From ZC4RG20 sp963782445 (GTDB lineage Bacteria; Pseudomonadota; Gammaproteobacteria; Steroidobacterales; Rariloculaceae), in NCBI GenBank assembly GCA_963782445.1, contig CAWAJM010000001.1:4216001-4280000 (forward strand): a stretch of DNA of 64,000 nt, given 5' to 3'. The first letter of the stretch is position 1. Each line of letters begins with the position of its first letter. Below are positions 1-8,204 of the stretch, in pieces. The position numbers and the translations under genes are program-made. The notes beneath the pieces are model-generated. The model had not been told where the DNA came from. It was given only the letters and a program-made list of their open reading frames with translations, and did no database searches.

Positions 1-1337
1 GGGACATACTCCGCCGGATCCGTCAGCCGCATACGGCCTTGGGCGACGAAATCGTTGAGCAGCTGATCGAGCGCGCTCGTGATGGTGCGCTCGCCGCGCA
101 GCTCGAACGGCCCATGCTCCTCGACGAGCCTGATGCCGGCCTCGCGCACGTTGCCCGCCACGATCCCGGAAAACGCGCGGCGCAGGTTGATGGCCAGGCT
201 GCCGATGTCCTGGTTGCGGTCGAGCTGGAGCGCGGCCATCGACGCGTGCGTCGCCTCGAAGGGCTTCTGGAATTCGAGGCCGATCTTGAGCTGCCAATTG
301 AAGAAGTTCGCGTCGTCGGTCGCGGCCCGTGCCCCCCTCACGCTCTCGAGGCCCGCGACGATCTCGCGCGCGACGCTCGCGGGATCGCCGAGCACGATGC
401 GGTACCGGGACTGCGCCGCCGGGCCCAATGTACGGCCCACGAAGGCATGCAGACGCTCGAAATAGGCGGCGCTGCTGCGCGGCCCGCTGAACACGAGCGG
501 CAGAGCGATGTGGCGGTTGTCGGCATCGAGCAGAATGCCGAGCAGGTAGAGGATCTCTTCGGCCGTCCCGACGCCGCCCGGAAAGACGACGATCGCATGG
601 GCGAGGCGCACGAACGCCTCGAGCCGCTTCTCCATGTCCGGCAGGATCACGAGCTCGTTGCAGATCGGGTTGGGCGACTCGGCCGCGATGATCGTCGGCT
701 CGGTCAGGCCCAGGTAGCGCCCGGTGCGCAGGCGCTGCTTGGCATGCCCCACGCTCGCGCCCTTCATGGGCCCCTTCATCGCGCCCGCGCCGCAGCCCGT
801 GCACACGTCGAGGCCGCGCAGCCCGAGCTGATAGCCCACCGTCTTCGAGTAGTCGTACTCGGTGCGGCTGATCGCGTGGCCGCCCCAGCACACGACGAGC
901 CGCGGATCCAGCTTCGGCGAGAGCACGCGCGCATTGCGAAGGATGTGGAACACGGCATCTGTGATGCCGCGCGAGCTCTCGAGGTCGAACCGGTCGCTGT
1001 GCACGACGTCTTCGTGCGCATAGAGCAGGTCGCGCAGCACGGCGAACAAGTGCTCGCGGATACCGCGGATCATCTGCCCGTCGACGAAGGCCGCCTCGGG
1101 CGCGTTCTCGACCTCGAGGGCGACGCCGCCCTCGTGCTGAACGATGCTGATCCGGAAATTCTCGTTGCGGCGCAAAATCTTGCGGACATCGTCATCTTCC
1201 GCCCCGGAGTTCAGAACGGCCAGGGAGCACTGGCGCCAGAGCTCGTACAAGCCGCCGCCGCCCGCACCGCGCAGCTGGTGCACTTCGGAACGGGAAAGGA
1301 TCTCGAGACTGCCTTCCGGCGCGATGAGCGCATCCAT
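1..1337 (-). CDS. ppnN: Pyrimidine/purine nucleotide 5'-monophosphate nucleosidase PpnN (YgdH), 3' end outside window
   Basis: A cytosolic enzyme of this family hydrolyses nucleoside 5'-monophosphates to a base and ribose 5-phosphate; in E. coli it is a (p)ppGpp target. The translated frame is open from the ATG at 1337 to the window edge (445 residues seen). E. coli PpnN has about 454, so only a few C-terminal residues are missing. The LOG-family signature PGGVGTAEE lies near residues 252-261, within a Rossmann-like core (CGAGAMKGPMKGA upstream). A strong Shine-Dalgarno (GGAGGT, 7 nt before the ATG) decides the start. Confidence 0.92.
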   Translation of the reverse strand, partial: MDALIAPEGSLEILSRSEVHQLRGAGGGGLYELWRQCSLAVLNSGAEDDDVRKILRRNENFRISIVQHEGGVALEVENAPEAAFVDGQMIRGIREHLFAVLRDLLYAHEDVVHSDRFDLESSRGITDAVFHILRNARVLSPKLDPRLVVCWGGHAISRTEYDYSKTVGYQLGLRGLDVCTGCGAGAMKGPMKGASVGHAKQRLRTGRYLGLTEPTIIAAESPNPICNELVILPDMEKRLEAFVRLAHAIVVFPGGVGTAEEILYLLGILLDADNRHIALPLVFSGPRSSAAYFERLHAFVGRTLGPAAQSRYRIVLGDPASVAREIVAGLESVRGARAATDDANFFNWQLKIGLEFQKPFEATHASMAALQLDRNQDIGSLAINLRRAFSGIVAGNVREAGIRLVEEHGPFELRGERTITSALDQLLNDFVAQGRMRLTDPAEYV

Positions 1338-1372
1338 GCGTCAACCTCCGGGGGGTCGAGCGGGTGGGGACA

Positions 1373-1888
1373 CTAGGGGCGGATTACGATCGGCGTCGAC
1401 TCGGTCGTCATGAGCCATATGTCGAGCATGTCCGAGTTCGATACCGCGATGCAGCCGTCCGTCCAGTCCCATCCCTGGTAGCTGCCCTTGTGCGGATGAT
1501 TGGGCTGACCGTGAATCATGATCTGGCCGCCGGGATCGACGCCTGCGGCCTTGGCGCGTGCCCTGTCCTCGGCATTCGGATAAGAGACCTCGATCGAGAG
1601 GAAATAGTCGCTGTCCGGGTTGCGATACTCGAGCTGATACCGGCCCTCGGGCGTGCGGAAATCCCCTTCGCGGCGCTTCGGCCCTTTCGGCACGAGGCCC
1701 AGCGCAATGTTGAAGGCGCGCAGCACCTTGCCGGCCTTGAGCAGGTAGAGCTTGCGTTTCGATTTGACGACGAGCACCGAATCGGCGAGCTCGTGATGGA
1801 CCGGCAGGCGCGTCTGTGCCAACAGCCCGCGGGCCGCGCAAAACGCTAGGACCACGGCCAGCAGCACTCTTACGCGGGACCCTGTCAT
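1373..1888 (-). CDS. YafK/DpaA-like L,D-transpeptidase-fold protein, exported
   Basis: A YkuD-fold periplasmic peptidoglycan enzyme of 171 residues. An N-terminal hydrophobic signal segment (VRVLLAVVLAFCAARGLLA) is followed by the YkuD domain with IMIHGQP and DWTDGCIAVSN; the catalytic cysteine is Cys146. The motif set (EGDFRTPEGRY, SYPNAED, WDWTDGCIAV) matches the YafK group, whose E. coli member DpaA (LdtF) detaches Braun lipoprotein from peptidoglycan. I infer the same broad role and have not seen the substrate. A TTG at 1909 could extend the protein by seven residues, but the ATG at 1888 fits the signal peptide better. It follows the HAD gene on the same strand by 21 nt. Confidence 0.85.
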   Translation of the reverse strand: MTGSRVRVLLAVVLAFCAARGLLAQTRLPVHHELADSVLVVKSKRKLYLLKAGKVLRAFNIALGLVPKGPKRREGDFRTPEGRYQLEYRNPDSDYFLSIEVSYPNAEDRARAKAAGVDPGGQIMIHGQPNHPHKGSYQGWDWTDGCIAVSNSDMLDIWLMTTESTPIVIRP

Positions 1889-1909
1889 CGGCGCAAGACT
1901 GTAATGCAA

Positions 1910-2566
1910 TCACTTCGAGAATTTCAACGCACTCCGTCCCATCGGCGGCCCGCCGGGCGCTCCCGCTTCCGCGTCCGCCAACGCCTGCTCGAGCCGGGCG
2001 AGACCGAGGCCGCCGCGCACGAAGTGCACGGCGCGCAGACCGCAGCTCCGCGCAGCGGCCACGTTCTCTTCTCGATCGTCTACGAAGATACAGTCGCGGT
2101 GCCCGATTCGCTCGAGCAGGTAATCGAAGATCGGGCGGTGCGGCTTGACGGCCCGGACGAGGCCCGAGATGACCACGGTATCGAAAGCCGCCATGAACGG
2201 AAAGCGCCGATACAGGAAGCGTATCCGCTCGGCCGGGTAGTTCGAGAGCGCGTGCAGCCGATAGCCGCGGGCCCGGAGGCTCTGCAGGTGCCGAACCGTC
2301 TCCAGCAGATCGCCTGCGAACATGCGTTCCCAGCCCTGCGCATAGCTCTCGATCCAGGCCGCGTGCTCGGGATGCCGGCCGGCCAGCTCGCGCGTCAGGG
2401 CCGCGAAGGAGCCGCCCGCGTCGAGCTGCGCGTGCCACTCCGGCGTGCATACGGTCGCGAGAAAGGTTTCGACGGCCGCCGCCTCGCCGCACAGGGCATC
2501 CCGAAGCAAATAGCGAGGGTCCCAGTCGACGAGCACGCCGCCGAGATCGAATACGACATCGCGCAT
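1910..2566 (-). CDS. HAD-superfamily (subfamily IA) hydrolase, YihX-like
   Basis: A probable phosphatase of 218 residues. Motif I is at the N-terminus (VVFDLGGVLVDWD, nucleophile Asp7, with the second Asp replaced by Gly as in YihX-type enzymes). Motif II is in HALSNY, the motif III lysine is in VKPHRPIFDY, and motif IV is IFVDDREEN. The substrate cannot be deduced; YihX acts on alpha-glucose-1-phosphate, but that identity is not shown here. The frame continues upstream without a stop to 3247, but that extension lies antisense to the acyltransferase, so the ATG directly before the DxGG motif was chosen. It is divergent from the acyltransferase gene, with 100 bp between. Confidence 0.85.
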   Translation of the reverse strand: MRDVVFDLGGVLVDWDPRYLLRDALCGEAAAVETFLATVCTPEWHAQLDAGGSFAALTRELAGRHPEHAAWIESYAQGWERMFAGDLLETVRHLQSLRARGYRLHALSNYPAERIRFLYRRFPFMAAFDTVVISGLVRAVKPHRPIFDYLLERIGHRDCIFVDDREENVAAARSCGLRAVHFVRGGLGLARLEQALADAEAGAPGGPPMGRSALKFSK

Positions 2567-2626
2567 GCGGTTGACGTTGGGGCCCCGGGACCCGAAATTC
2601 AAGCGCGCGGCGCTACCCCCCGGGCC

Positions 2627-2635
2627 TGCTAGAAT
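2627..2635 (+). promoter_or_regulatory. Extended -10 promoter for the acyltransferase pair
   Basis: TGCTAGAAT is a TGn extended -10 element 31 bp before the ATG at 2667, in the 100-bp divergent region. No good -35 is visible at the expected spacing, which extended -10 promoters do not require. Confidence 0.4.
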
Positions 2636-2666
2636 CCACCGCGTCGAGCCTGTCCATGGATCACAG

Positions 2667-3611
2667 ATGGCGTCACGCGCCGCCTCCGCCAATTTCAAGT
2701 ATGCGGGCCTCCGCCGCGCATTCGTGCTGACGGCGCACCTCGCGATGCGCCTCGTCGTGCGGCTGCCGCTGCGCACGCAGCTTCGGCTCGGCAGGCGGCT
2801 CGGCGCCGCCGGCGGGCACCTGTTCGGCAGTCGGCGCCGCGTCGTGCAGCGCAACCTCGAGCTGTGCTTTCCGGAGCTCTCGGCCGCCGAACGCGCCGCG
2901 CTCGTCGAGCGCCATTTCGAGTCGCTCGGCGCCTCCATCGTCGAGACGGCCATGGGCTGGTTCGGGGACGTCGAGACGGTTCGCCGCAGCGTGCGCATCG
3001 AAGGGCGGGACCACCTCGAGGCGGCGCTCGCGCGCGGCAAGGGCGTCATCCTGTTCTCGGCGCATTTCACGCCCATGGAGTTCTGCTTTCCGGCGCTGCG
3101 CGACTTATGCCCGCGGTTCACGGGCATGTACAAACCGCAGAAGAACCCGACGATGACGCGCATCATGAACCGGGGCCGGGCGCGGAACGCGGACGAGCTC
3201 ATCGACAAGGACAACGTGCGCGCGATCTTTCGCAATCTCAAGCGCAACGCGGTCGTATGGTATGCAGCGGATCAGAGCTACGATCGCAAAGGCGCCGAGC
3301 TGATCCCGTTCTTCGGCGAGCCTGCCATGACCAATACCGCCATCTGGCGGCTCGCCAAATCGAGCGGCGCGACCGTCCTCACGTTCTTTCTTCACCGCTT
3401 GCCGGACGACTCGGGCTATGTCGCGGAGATCGGGCCGCCTATCGAAAACTTCCCGAGCGACGACCCCGCCGCCAACGTCGCGCGGCTCACGCGGCGGCTC
3501 GAGGACTACATCCGTCGGTGCCCGGAGCAATACTTCTGGGTCCACAAGCGCTTCAAGGGGCGGCCGGCGCCGTACCCCAACGTCTATGCCGTCACGCGAG
3601 GCGCGCGTTGA
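2667..3611 (+). CDS. LpxL/HtrB-family lipid A acyltransferase, copy 1
   Basis: An inner-membrane enzyme of 314 residues that would transfer an acyl chain to the lipid A precursor. It has an N-terminal hydrophobic segment, the HX4E catalytic pair His133/Glu138 in SAHFTPME, an ADQSYD motif and the family's PFFGEPAMTNTA block. The ATG at 2667 was chosen because the frame upstream is proline-rich and unlike the family. The gene is followed by a close paralogue whose TTG start overlaps this stop, so the two are almost certainly co-translated. Which acyl position each modifies (LpxL- or LpxM-like, or the LpxP type) cannot be read from the sequence. Confidence 0.88.
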   Translation: MASRAASANFKYAGLRRAFVLTAHLAMRLVVRLPLRTQLRLGRRLGAAGGHLFGSRRRVVQRNLELCFPELSAAERAALVERHFESLGASIVETAMGWFGDVETVRRSVRIEGRDHLEAALARGKGVILFSAHFTPMEFCFPALRDLCPRFTGMYKPQKNPTMTRIMNRGRARNADELIDKDNVRAIFRNLKRNAVVWYAADQSYDRKGAELIPFFGEPAMTNTAIWRLAKSSGATVLTFFLHRLPDDSGYVAEIGPPIENFPSDDPAANVARLTRRLEDYIRRCPEQYFWVHKRFKGRPAPYPNVYAVTRGAR

Positions 3612-4555
3612 GCCCGTCGCCGAGGCCCGCCCGGCTGCCGCCCGAGCTTTCGCTCGCAGGGTTCTGGGCGCCGCGCTATTGGGGCACCTGGGTGTTCTAC
3701 GCCTGCCTGCGCGGTTTGGCGAAGCTGCCGTTCCGCTGGCAAATCGGCATCGGCCGCCTCGTGGGCACGGTGCTGCCCCGCTTCTCGAGACGCCGGCGCC
3801 GCATCGTCGCCAGCAACCTCGCGGCCTGTTTTCCGGAGCTCTCGGATACCGAGCGCGAGGCGCTGGCACGGCGCCACTTCGAGTCCATGGGCCTTTCGCT
3901 CGTCGAGATGGCGATCGGCTGGTACTCCCCGATCGAACGGCTCCGCCGCCTCGTGCGCGTCGAGGGGCGCGAGTACCTCGAGCGCGCCATCGCGAGCGGC
4001 CGCGGCGTCATCATCCTGAGCGCCCACTTCACGTCCCTCGAGACCGGCTTCGCGATCCTCGAGGAGCTCTGTCCGGGCATCAGCTGCATGTACCGCCCCC
4101 AACGCAATGCCATGATGGACGTGCTGATCAGGCGCGGCCGCAGCCGTTTCGCCGCCGAGCAGATCCCGCGCGACGACATCCGCACGCTGCTGCGCCGGCT
4201 CAAAGCCAACGGCATCGTCGCCTACATGCCGGACCAGACGCACGTGGGCAACCAGAGCGCGCTGCTGCCGTTCTTCGGCGAGCCCGCGATGACCAACACG
4301 GCGACCGCGAAACTCGCACGGCTCAGCGGCGCCGCCGTCCTGCCCTACCTGTTCCGCAGGCTGCCCGACTCGGCCGGCTATATCGTGACGATCATGCCGC
4401 CGCTCGACGCCGGCCGCGACGACGACCCCGTCGCCGCGACGCAGCGCTGGGTCAGCACGCTCGAGGACTACATTCGGCTCGCGCCGGAGCAGTATCTTTG
4501 GGCCTACAAGAAGTTCAAGGGGCGGCCCGCGCCGTTGCCGGACCTCTATGCCTGA
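3608..4555 (+). CDS. LpxL/HtrB-family lipid A acyltransferase, copy 2
   Basis: A 315-residue paralogue of the preceding gene with the same order of motifs: membrane segment (WGTWVFYACLRGLAKL), NLAACFPELS, HX4E pair His140/Glu145 in SAHFTSLE, MPDQTHVG, PFFGEPAMTNTA and the terminal KKFKGRPAP. The start is a TTG at 3608 that overlaps the upstream TGA (TTGA), so translation is coupled. Proteobacterial genomes often carry two late acyltransferases, but usually at separate loci; here they sit in tandem. The specific acyl donor is unknown. Confidence 0.87.
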   Translation: MSPSPRPARLPPELSLAGFWAPRYWGTWVFYACLRGLAKLPFRWQIGIGRLVGTVLPRFSRRRRRIVASNLAACFPELSDTEREALARRHFESMGLSLVEMAIGWYSPIERLRRLVRVEGREYLERAIASGRGVIILSAHFTSLETGFAILEELCPGISCMYRPQRNAMMDVLIRRGRSRFAAEQIPRDDIRTLLRRLKANGIVAYMPDQTHVGNQSALLPFFGEPAMTNTATAKLARLSGAAVLPYLFRRLPDSAGYIVTIMPPLDAGRDDDPVAATQRWVSTLEDYIRLAPEQYLWAYKKFKGRPAPLPDLYA

Positions 4556-4649
4556 GGTCGGCGGGCCGGCTCGCCCGCCACCCCTCGGCGGGCGCCGCTC
4601 GCGGCCGGCCGGCCCCGCCGTTTCTGTTCAGTCGGCCCAGGAGAAAAAC

Positions 4650-5075
4650 GTGCTCAAGGAATTCAAAGAATTCGCCATGCGCGGAAACGTGCTCGATATG
4701 GCCGTGGGCATCATCATCGGCGCCGCCTTCGGCAAGATCGTGACCTCGCTCGTCAACAACGTCATCATGCCGCCCATCGGCCTGGTCCTCGGCCGCGTCG
4801 ACTTCGGCAGCCTGTTCCTCGCGCTGAACGGCGCGCACTACGATTCGCTGGCGGCCGCCGAGAGCGCCGGCGCGCCGGTCCTGCGCTACGGCGTGTTCAT
4901 CAACACCGTGCTCGACTTCGTCATCGTCGCCTTCGTGATCTTCCTGCTCGTGCGCGGCATGAACCGGCTCAAGCGCAGGGAAGAAGCCAAAGTGGAGGCC
5001 CCGCCGCCGCCCTCCGCGGAGGTCAAGCTGCTGACCGAGATCCGGGACGCCGTCAGGGCGCGCAGCACGGCCTGA
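4650..5075 (+). CDS. mscL: Large-conductance mechanosensitive channel MscL
   Basis: An inner-membrane homopentameric channel that opens under membrane tension and releases solutes during osmotic downshock. The 141 residues are normal length. They show the amphipathic N-terminus (MLKEFKEFAMRGNVLDMAVG), TM1 (VGIIIGAAFGKIVTSLVNNVI), a periplasmic loop, TM2 (VLDFVIVAFVIFLLVRGMN) and the cytoplasmic helix. The GTG at 4650 is preceded by AGGAGA at good spacing; the open frame upstream is GC-rich and does not match the family. Confidence 0.96.
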   Translation: MLKEFKEFAMRGNVLDMAVGIIIGAAFGKIVTSLVNNVIMPPIGLVLGRVDFGSLFLALNGAHYDSLAAAESAGAPVLRYGVFINTVLDFVIVAFVIFLLVRGMNRLKRREEAKVEAPPPPSAEVKLLTEIRDAVRARSTA

Positions 5076-5081
5076 CGCGGC

Positions 5082-5831
5082 TCAAGGGTCGGCACGACGC
5101 GCCGGCTCGGCCTCGGCGTAGGCCGTCTCGAGCCTCTGCCACGCCGCCGGGTCGAAGCGCGTGCCGGTCTCGAGCGCGACCTTGCGCAGCGAACGCTGCA
5201 GCCGCGCGAGCCCGGCCCGGCGCCACGGTCCCTGCGGCCTGACGCGCGCGTTGTCGAAGTCGACGAGGTAGACCTCGCCGCCGGCGCCGATCAGGATGTT
5301 GTGCGCCGTCAGATCGGGGTGCTCGACCCCGGTGTCGTGAAAGGCCCTGAGCATGCGCCCGATCTCCGTCCAGCACTCCGGCGCCGGCCCGCCCTCGTCG
5401 AGATGGGCGGAGAGCGGCCGGGTGTCGGGCAGGTAGGCCGTGGCGATGTCGGCCCGGTAGAAACATGCCGTGCGCACGACGCGCGCCGCGACAGGCCGCG
5501 GGACGGGCAGGCCGAGCCGCCGCAGCCGCGCGAGCAACCGCCACTCGCGGAAGGCCCGGCTGCGCTCGAGCCCCGTCCAGACGTAGCGATCCGCGACGAA
5601 GTGCGCGACGAATCCGCCCCGGTTGTAGTGGCGTAAGACCCACTTCTCGGTGCCGTGATCGAGCACCATGACTGCTCCGCGCCCCGTCGTCTCGCCGAGC
5701 CGCGTGCCCGCCTCGAGCCGATAGGCCGGATCGAACCAGCGCTCGACCGGCACGGGAGCGCGGGCTGCGGCGGCCGCGTCGTAGATCATGGCGGCTCGGC
5801 CGAACGTCTCGACGCACGCCTCGATCAGCAC
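5082..5831 (-). CDS. kdkA: 3-deoxy-D-manno-octulosonic acid (Kdo) kinase
   Basis: KdkA phosphorylates Kdo at O-4 in the LPS inner core of organisms that carry a single Kdo. The 249-residue protein has the WaaP/Kdo-kinase fold: the phosphate-binding N lobe with RHYNRGG, DRYVWTG and SRAFREWRLL, then the kinase catalytic loop HPDLTAHNIL and the metal-binding DFDNAR. The GTG at 5831 has GGAGG five nt upstream and overlaps the waaF stop. An ATG at 5789 is the alternative start but has no Shine-Dalgarno. It forms an LPS core operon with waaF and hldD. Confidence 0.88.
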   Translation of the reverse strand: MLIEACVETFGRAAMIYDAAAAARAPVPVERWFDPAYRLEAGTRLGETTGRGAVMVLDHGTEKWVLRHYNRGGFVAHFVADRYVWTGLERSRAFREWRLLARLRRLGLPVPRPVAARVVRTACFYRADIATAYLPDTRPLSAHLDEGGPAPECWTEIGRMLRAFHDTGVEHPDLTAHNILIGAGGEVYLVDFDNARVRPQGPWRRAGLARLQRSLRKVALETGTRFDPAAWQRLETAYAEAEPARRADP

Positions 5832-6862
5832 GCCGGCCTCCGGGCGCGCCGCTCGGGCACCGCAGCGACCGCCGCCTGCACGGCCTCGACGCCAATCTCC
5901 TTGAGGCAGCGCAGGTGAGCGTAGCGGCACGTGCGCGCAAAGCACGGGCTGCACTCGAGCGCCCGGTAGAGCACCGTCTTGTGCTCGGTCAGCGCCGGCG
6001 TGAACGACGGGCTCGACGAGCCGTAGATCGCGACGACGTGTGTGCCGACGGCCGCGGCGACGTGCATGAGCCCCGAGTCGTTGGTCACGGCCACGGCCGC
6101 CGCGGCAAGCAGGTCGACGGCCTCGTCGAGCCGCGTCAGGCCGCAGAAATTGTGCACGGGCGCGCCCGCGGCGGCCGCCGCGATGCGCTCCCCGAGCGGG
6201 CGCTCCTTGGCCGAGCCCAGGACGAAGACCGGGCGCCCTTCGCCCGCGAGCCGTGCCGCAAGCGCCGCATACCGCTCGATGGGCCACTGCTTCGCGATGC
6301 CGTACTCGGCCCCGGGCATGAGCGCGACCGCCGAAGCGTCCAGCACGGCGCCGAGACGCGCGGCCGCGGCACGCCCGGCCTCGAAATCGGCCATGAGCCG
6401 CGGCAGCTCGATGGGCGGGAGGGCTTCGCCCGGCTCTAGGCCGAGCGCGACAAAACGTTTGACGGTCTGGTCGAGCCGCTGCGCGTCGAATGGGCGGCGA
6501 TCGTTGACGATTCGAAAGCGCGACTCGCCGAGAAACCCCGTCCGGCGAGGGATCCCGGCGAAATACGGCACGAGGGCGGCCTTGAACGACCGTGGCAGCA
6601 CGACGGCACGCGCGTAGCCGGCTTCGCGCAGCGAGCGGCCGAGCCGCCAGCGCCGCCCGAGGCCGAGCTCGCCATGGCCGACGGGCAGCTCGATGGCGCC
6701 GGCCACCTCGGGCATACGGGCGAGCAGCGGCAACGACCAGCTCGGGGCCACCACGTCAACGTCGCCGCCGCGGGCGTGCAGCAGCTTATACAGCGACTGT
6801 GCCATGACCATGTCGCCGACCCAGGACGGGCCGACCACGAGGATCCGCGGGCCGGAGCTCAC
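5825..6862 (-). CDS. waaF: ADP-heptose:LPS heptosyltransferase II
   Basis: A GT9-family glycosyltransferase at the inner membrane that adds the second L-glycero-D-manno-heptose to the LPS inner core. The 345 residues match the family: GPSWVGDMVMAQSLYK at the N-terminus, PGAEYGIAKQWP in the middle, then TNDSGLMHVAAAVGT and YGSSSPSFTPALTEH in the C-terminal nucleotide-sugar domain, and a cysteine-containing end. The GTG start at 6862 overlaps the hldD stop (GTGA), and its own stop overlaps the kdkA start, so hldD-waaF-kdkA is translationally coupled. Confidence 0.93.
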   Translation of the reverse strand: MSSGPRILVVGPSWVGDMVMAQSLYKLLHARGGDVDVVAPSWSLPLLARMPEVAGAIELPVGHGELGLGRRWRLGRSLREAGYARAVVLPRSFKAALVPYFAGIPRRTGFLGESRFRIVNDRRPFDAQRLDQTVKRFVALGLEPGEALPPIELPRLMADFEAGRAAAARLGAVLDASAVALMPGAEYGIAKQWPIERYAALAARLAGEGRPVFVLGSAKERPLGERIAAAAAGAPVHNFCGLTRLDEAVDLLAAAAVAVTNDSGLMHVAAAVGTHVVAIYGSSSPSFTPALTEHKTVLYRALECSPCFARTCRYAHLRCLKEIGVEAVQAAVAAVPERRARRPAC

Positions 6863-7800
6863 GCCTCGCGGCCGATCGCGTCCAGATAGGCCGTGACGCC
6901 GGCATCGACGGCGGCGAACTCGAGATCGCAGCCGGCTGCTCGCAACGCACCGATATCCGCTTCCGTGTAGCTCTGATACCGGGGCGCGAGCTCGGCCGGG
7001 AACGGGATGTACCGGATCTCACCGCGCCCGTGCCAGCGGATTACGGCGCGCGCCAGCTCGTTGAACGTCGCGCTGCGGCCCGTGCCGACATTGAACACGC
7101 CGCTGACCTCCGGATGATCCAGGAACCAGAGATTCACGGCGACGACGTCGTCCACGTGGATGAAGTCGCGCCGCTGCTCGCCGGGACCGAAACCGTCGGA
7201 ACCCTCGAACAGTCGCGCCTCGCCTTCTCTCTCGATCTGCCCATGCAGCTGGTAGGCGACGCTGGCCATACCGCCCTTGTGCGCCTCGCCCGGACCGTAG
7301 ACGTTGAAGTAGCGCAAGCCGACGACCTGCGTATCGATTCCGGGCAGGCGCCGGCGCACGTAATCGTCGAACAGCAGTTTCGAGTAGCCGTAGACGTTCA
7401 GCGGTCTTTCGGCGGCGGCATCGGCTTCGCGGCAGACGCGGCTGCGGCCGTAGACCGCGGCCGAGGACGCGTAGACGAGCGGGACGCGCTCCGCGGCGCA
7501 GTACTCGAGCAAGTCGACCGAGTAGCGATAGTTCGCGGCCATCATGTAGCGGCCGTCCCATTCGGTCGTCACGGCGCACGCGCCTTGGTGCAGAATCGCC
7601 CGCGGGCGCTCCGCGTGCGCGAGCCGCGTGAACAGCTCGTCCTTGTCCCAGTAGTCGGCGACGCGGCTGCCGAGCAGGTTCGAAAACTTGCGGCCGTCGG
7701 TCAGGTCGTCGACGACGACGACCTCGTCCTCGCCGCGCCCGGAAAGCGCGCGCACGACGTTGCTGCCGATGAAGCCGGCACCGCCCGTCACGATGATCAT
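6859..7800 (-). CDS. hldD: ADP-L-glycero-D-manno-heptose 6-epimerase
   Basis: HldD converts ADP-D-glycero- to ADP-L-glycero-manno-heptose, the donor used by WaaF encoded directly downstream. The 313 residues (310 in E. coli) show the NADP Rossmann motif TGGAGFIGSN at residues 5-14, the active-site YGYSKLLFD (YxxxK) and the substrate-binding VGLRYFNVYGPGE. GGGAGG precedes the ATG at 7800 by six nt; the longer frame from 7827 has no support. It is the first gene of the LPS operon. Confidence 0.95.
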   Translation of the reverse strand: MIIVTGGAGFIGSNVVRALSGRGEDEVVVVDDLTDGRKFSNLLGSRVADYWDKDELFTRLAHAERPRAILHQGACAVTTEWDGRYMMAANYRYSVDLLEYCAAERVPLVYASSAAVYGRSRVCREADAAAERPLNVYGYSKLLFDDYVRRRLPGIDTQVVGLRYFNVYGPGEAHKGGMASVAYQLHGQIEREGEARLFEGSDGFGPGEQRRDFIHVDDVVAVNLWFLDHPEVSGVFNVGTGRSATFNELARAVIRWHGRGEIRYIPFPAELAPRYQSYTEADIGALRAAGCDLEFAAVDAGVTAYLDAIGREA

Positions 7801-7830
7801 CGCTGGCCTCCCGAATCGTGGCGACAAACG

Positions 7831-7851
7831 GCCCTCGGCCCCTCCGAGGGC
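7831..7851 (-). terminator. Likely terminator of the zinc-finger gene
   Basis: An 8-bp GC-rich stem (GCCCTCGG with CCGAGGGC) and a 5-nt loop lie 37 nt after the stop of the 7889-8113 gene. On the minus strand the hairpin is followed only by a short T-rich stretch (CGTTTGT), so termination may be partial and hldD may also receive read-through. Confidence 0.4.
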
Positions 7852-7888
7852 GGCGCGCGACGCCGTGCCCTCCGCACGGCGAACGCGT

Positions 7889-8113
7889 TTAGTGCTCGCC
7901 CCCTTCCCGCACGAGCCGATAGCTCGCCGAGCAATAGGGACACTTGGCCTCGCCCGTCGCTTCGATGGGCAGATAGACCTTCGGATGCGAGTTCCACAGG
8001 TACATTTCGGGCAAGGGGCAGTGCAGCGGCAGGTCGGCCGGGGTGACGGTGTAGACCCGCTCGGCGTTCGCGGTCTTGAGCTGCTGGCTCGCGGCGCCCT
8101 GACGTTCGCGCAC
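7889..8113 (-). CDS. CHCC zinc-finger domain protein (NDUFS6-like)
   Basis: A small protein of 74 residues with the zf-CHCC fold: LPLHCPLPEM, then WNSHPKVYLPI, then AKCPYCSASY, giving a C-H-C-C metal site. Homologous domains occur in a mitochondrial complex I accessory subunit and as free-standing bacterial proteins of undefined role. The GTG at 8113 is set by GGAG nine nt upstream and by the -10 box at 8145-8150, which would start transcription about 25 nt before it. The longer open frame upstream runs past the promoter and is unlikely to be translated. Confidence 0.85.
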   Translation of the reverse strand: MRERQGAASQQLKTANAERVYTVTPADLPLHCPLPEMYLWNSHPKVYLPIEATGEAKCPYCSASYRLVREGGEH

Positions 8114-8144
8114 GGATTCGATCTCCTTCGGTAAGTTGGCGGCG

Positions 8145-8150
8145 ATTATA
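8145..8150 (-). promoter_or_regulatory. -10 box of the zinc-finger gene
   Basis: A perfect TATAAT on the minus strand, about 32 nt before the GTG at 8113. The -35 region is GC-rich and poor. It sits in the 91-bp gap between glnE and the zinc-finger gene, suggesting that the latter has its own promoter. Confidence 0.5.
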
Positions 8151-8204
8151 CCCGGCCGTGGCCGGTATCGGGCCGCGGCCACGCTCGCGACCGGCGCGGC
8201 CTAG

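Noticed and set aside
39..1376. A 445-codon open frame on the plus strand opposite ppnN.
   Set aside because: It mirrors the ppnN frame, is rich in Arg/Ala/His from GC-biased third positions, and matches no family. The minus-strand frame carries the LOG-family motifs.
4560..4579. A GGCGGGC/GCCCGCC hairpin after the second acyltransferase as a terminator.
   Set aside because: No T-run follows, and mscL starts shortly after; stems of this size arise often in such GC-rich sequence.
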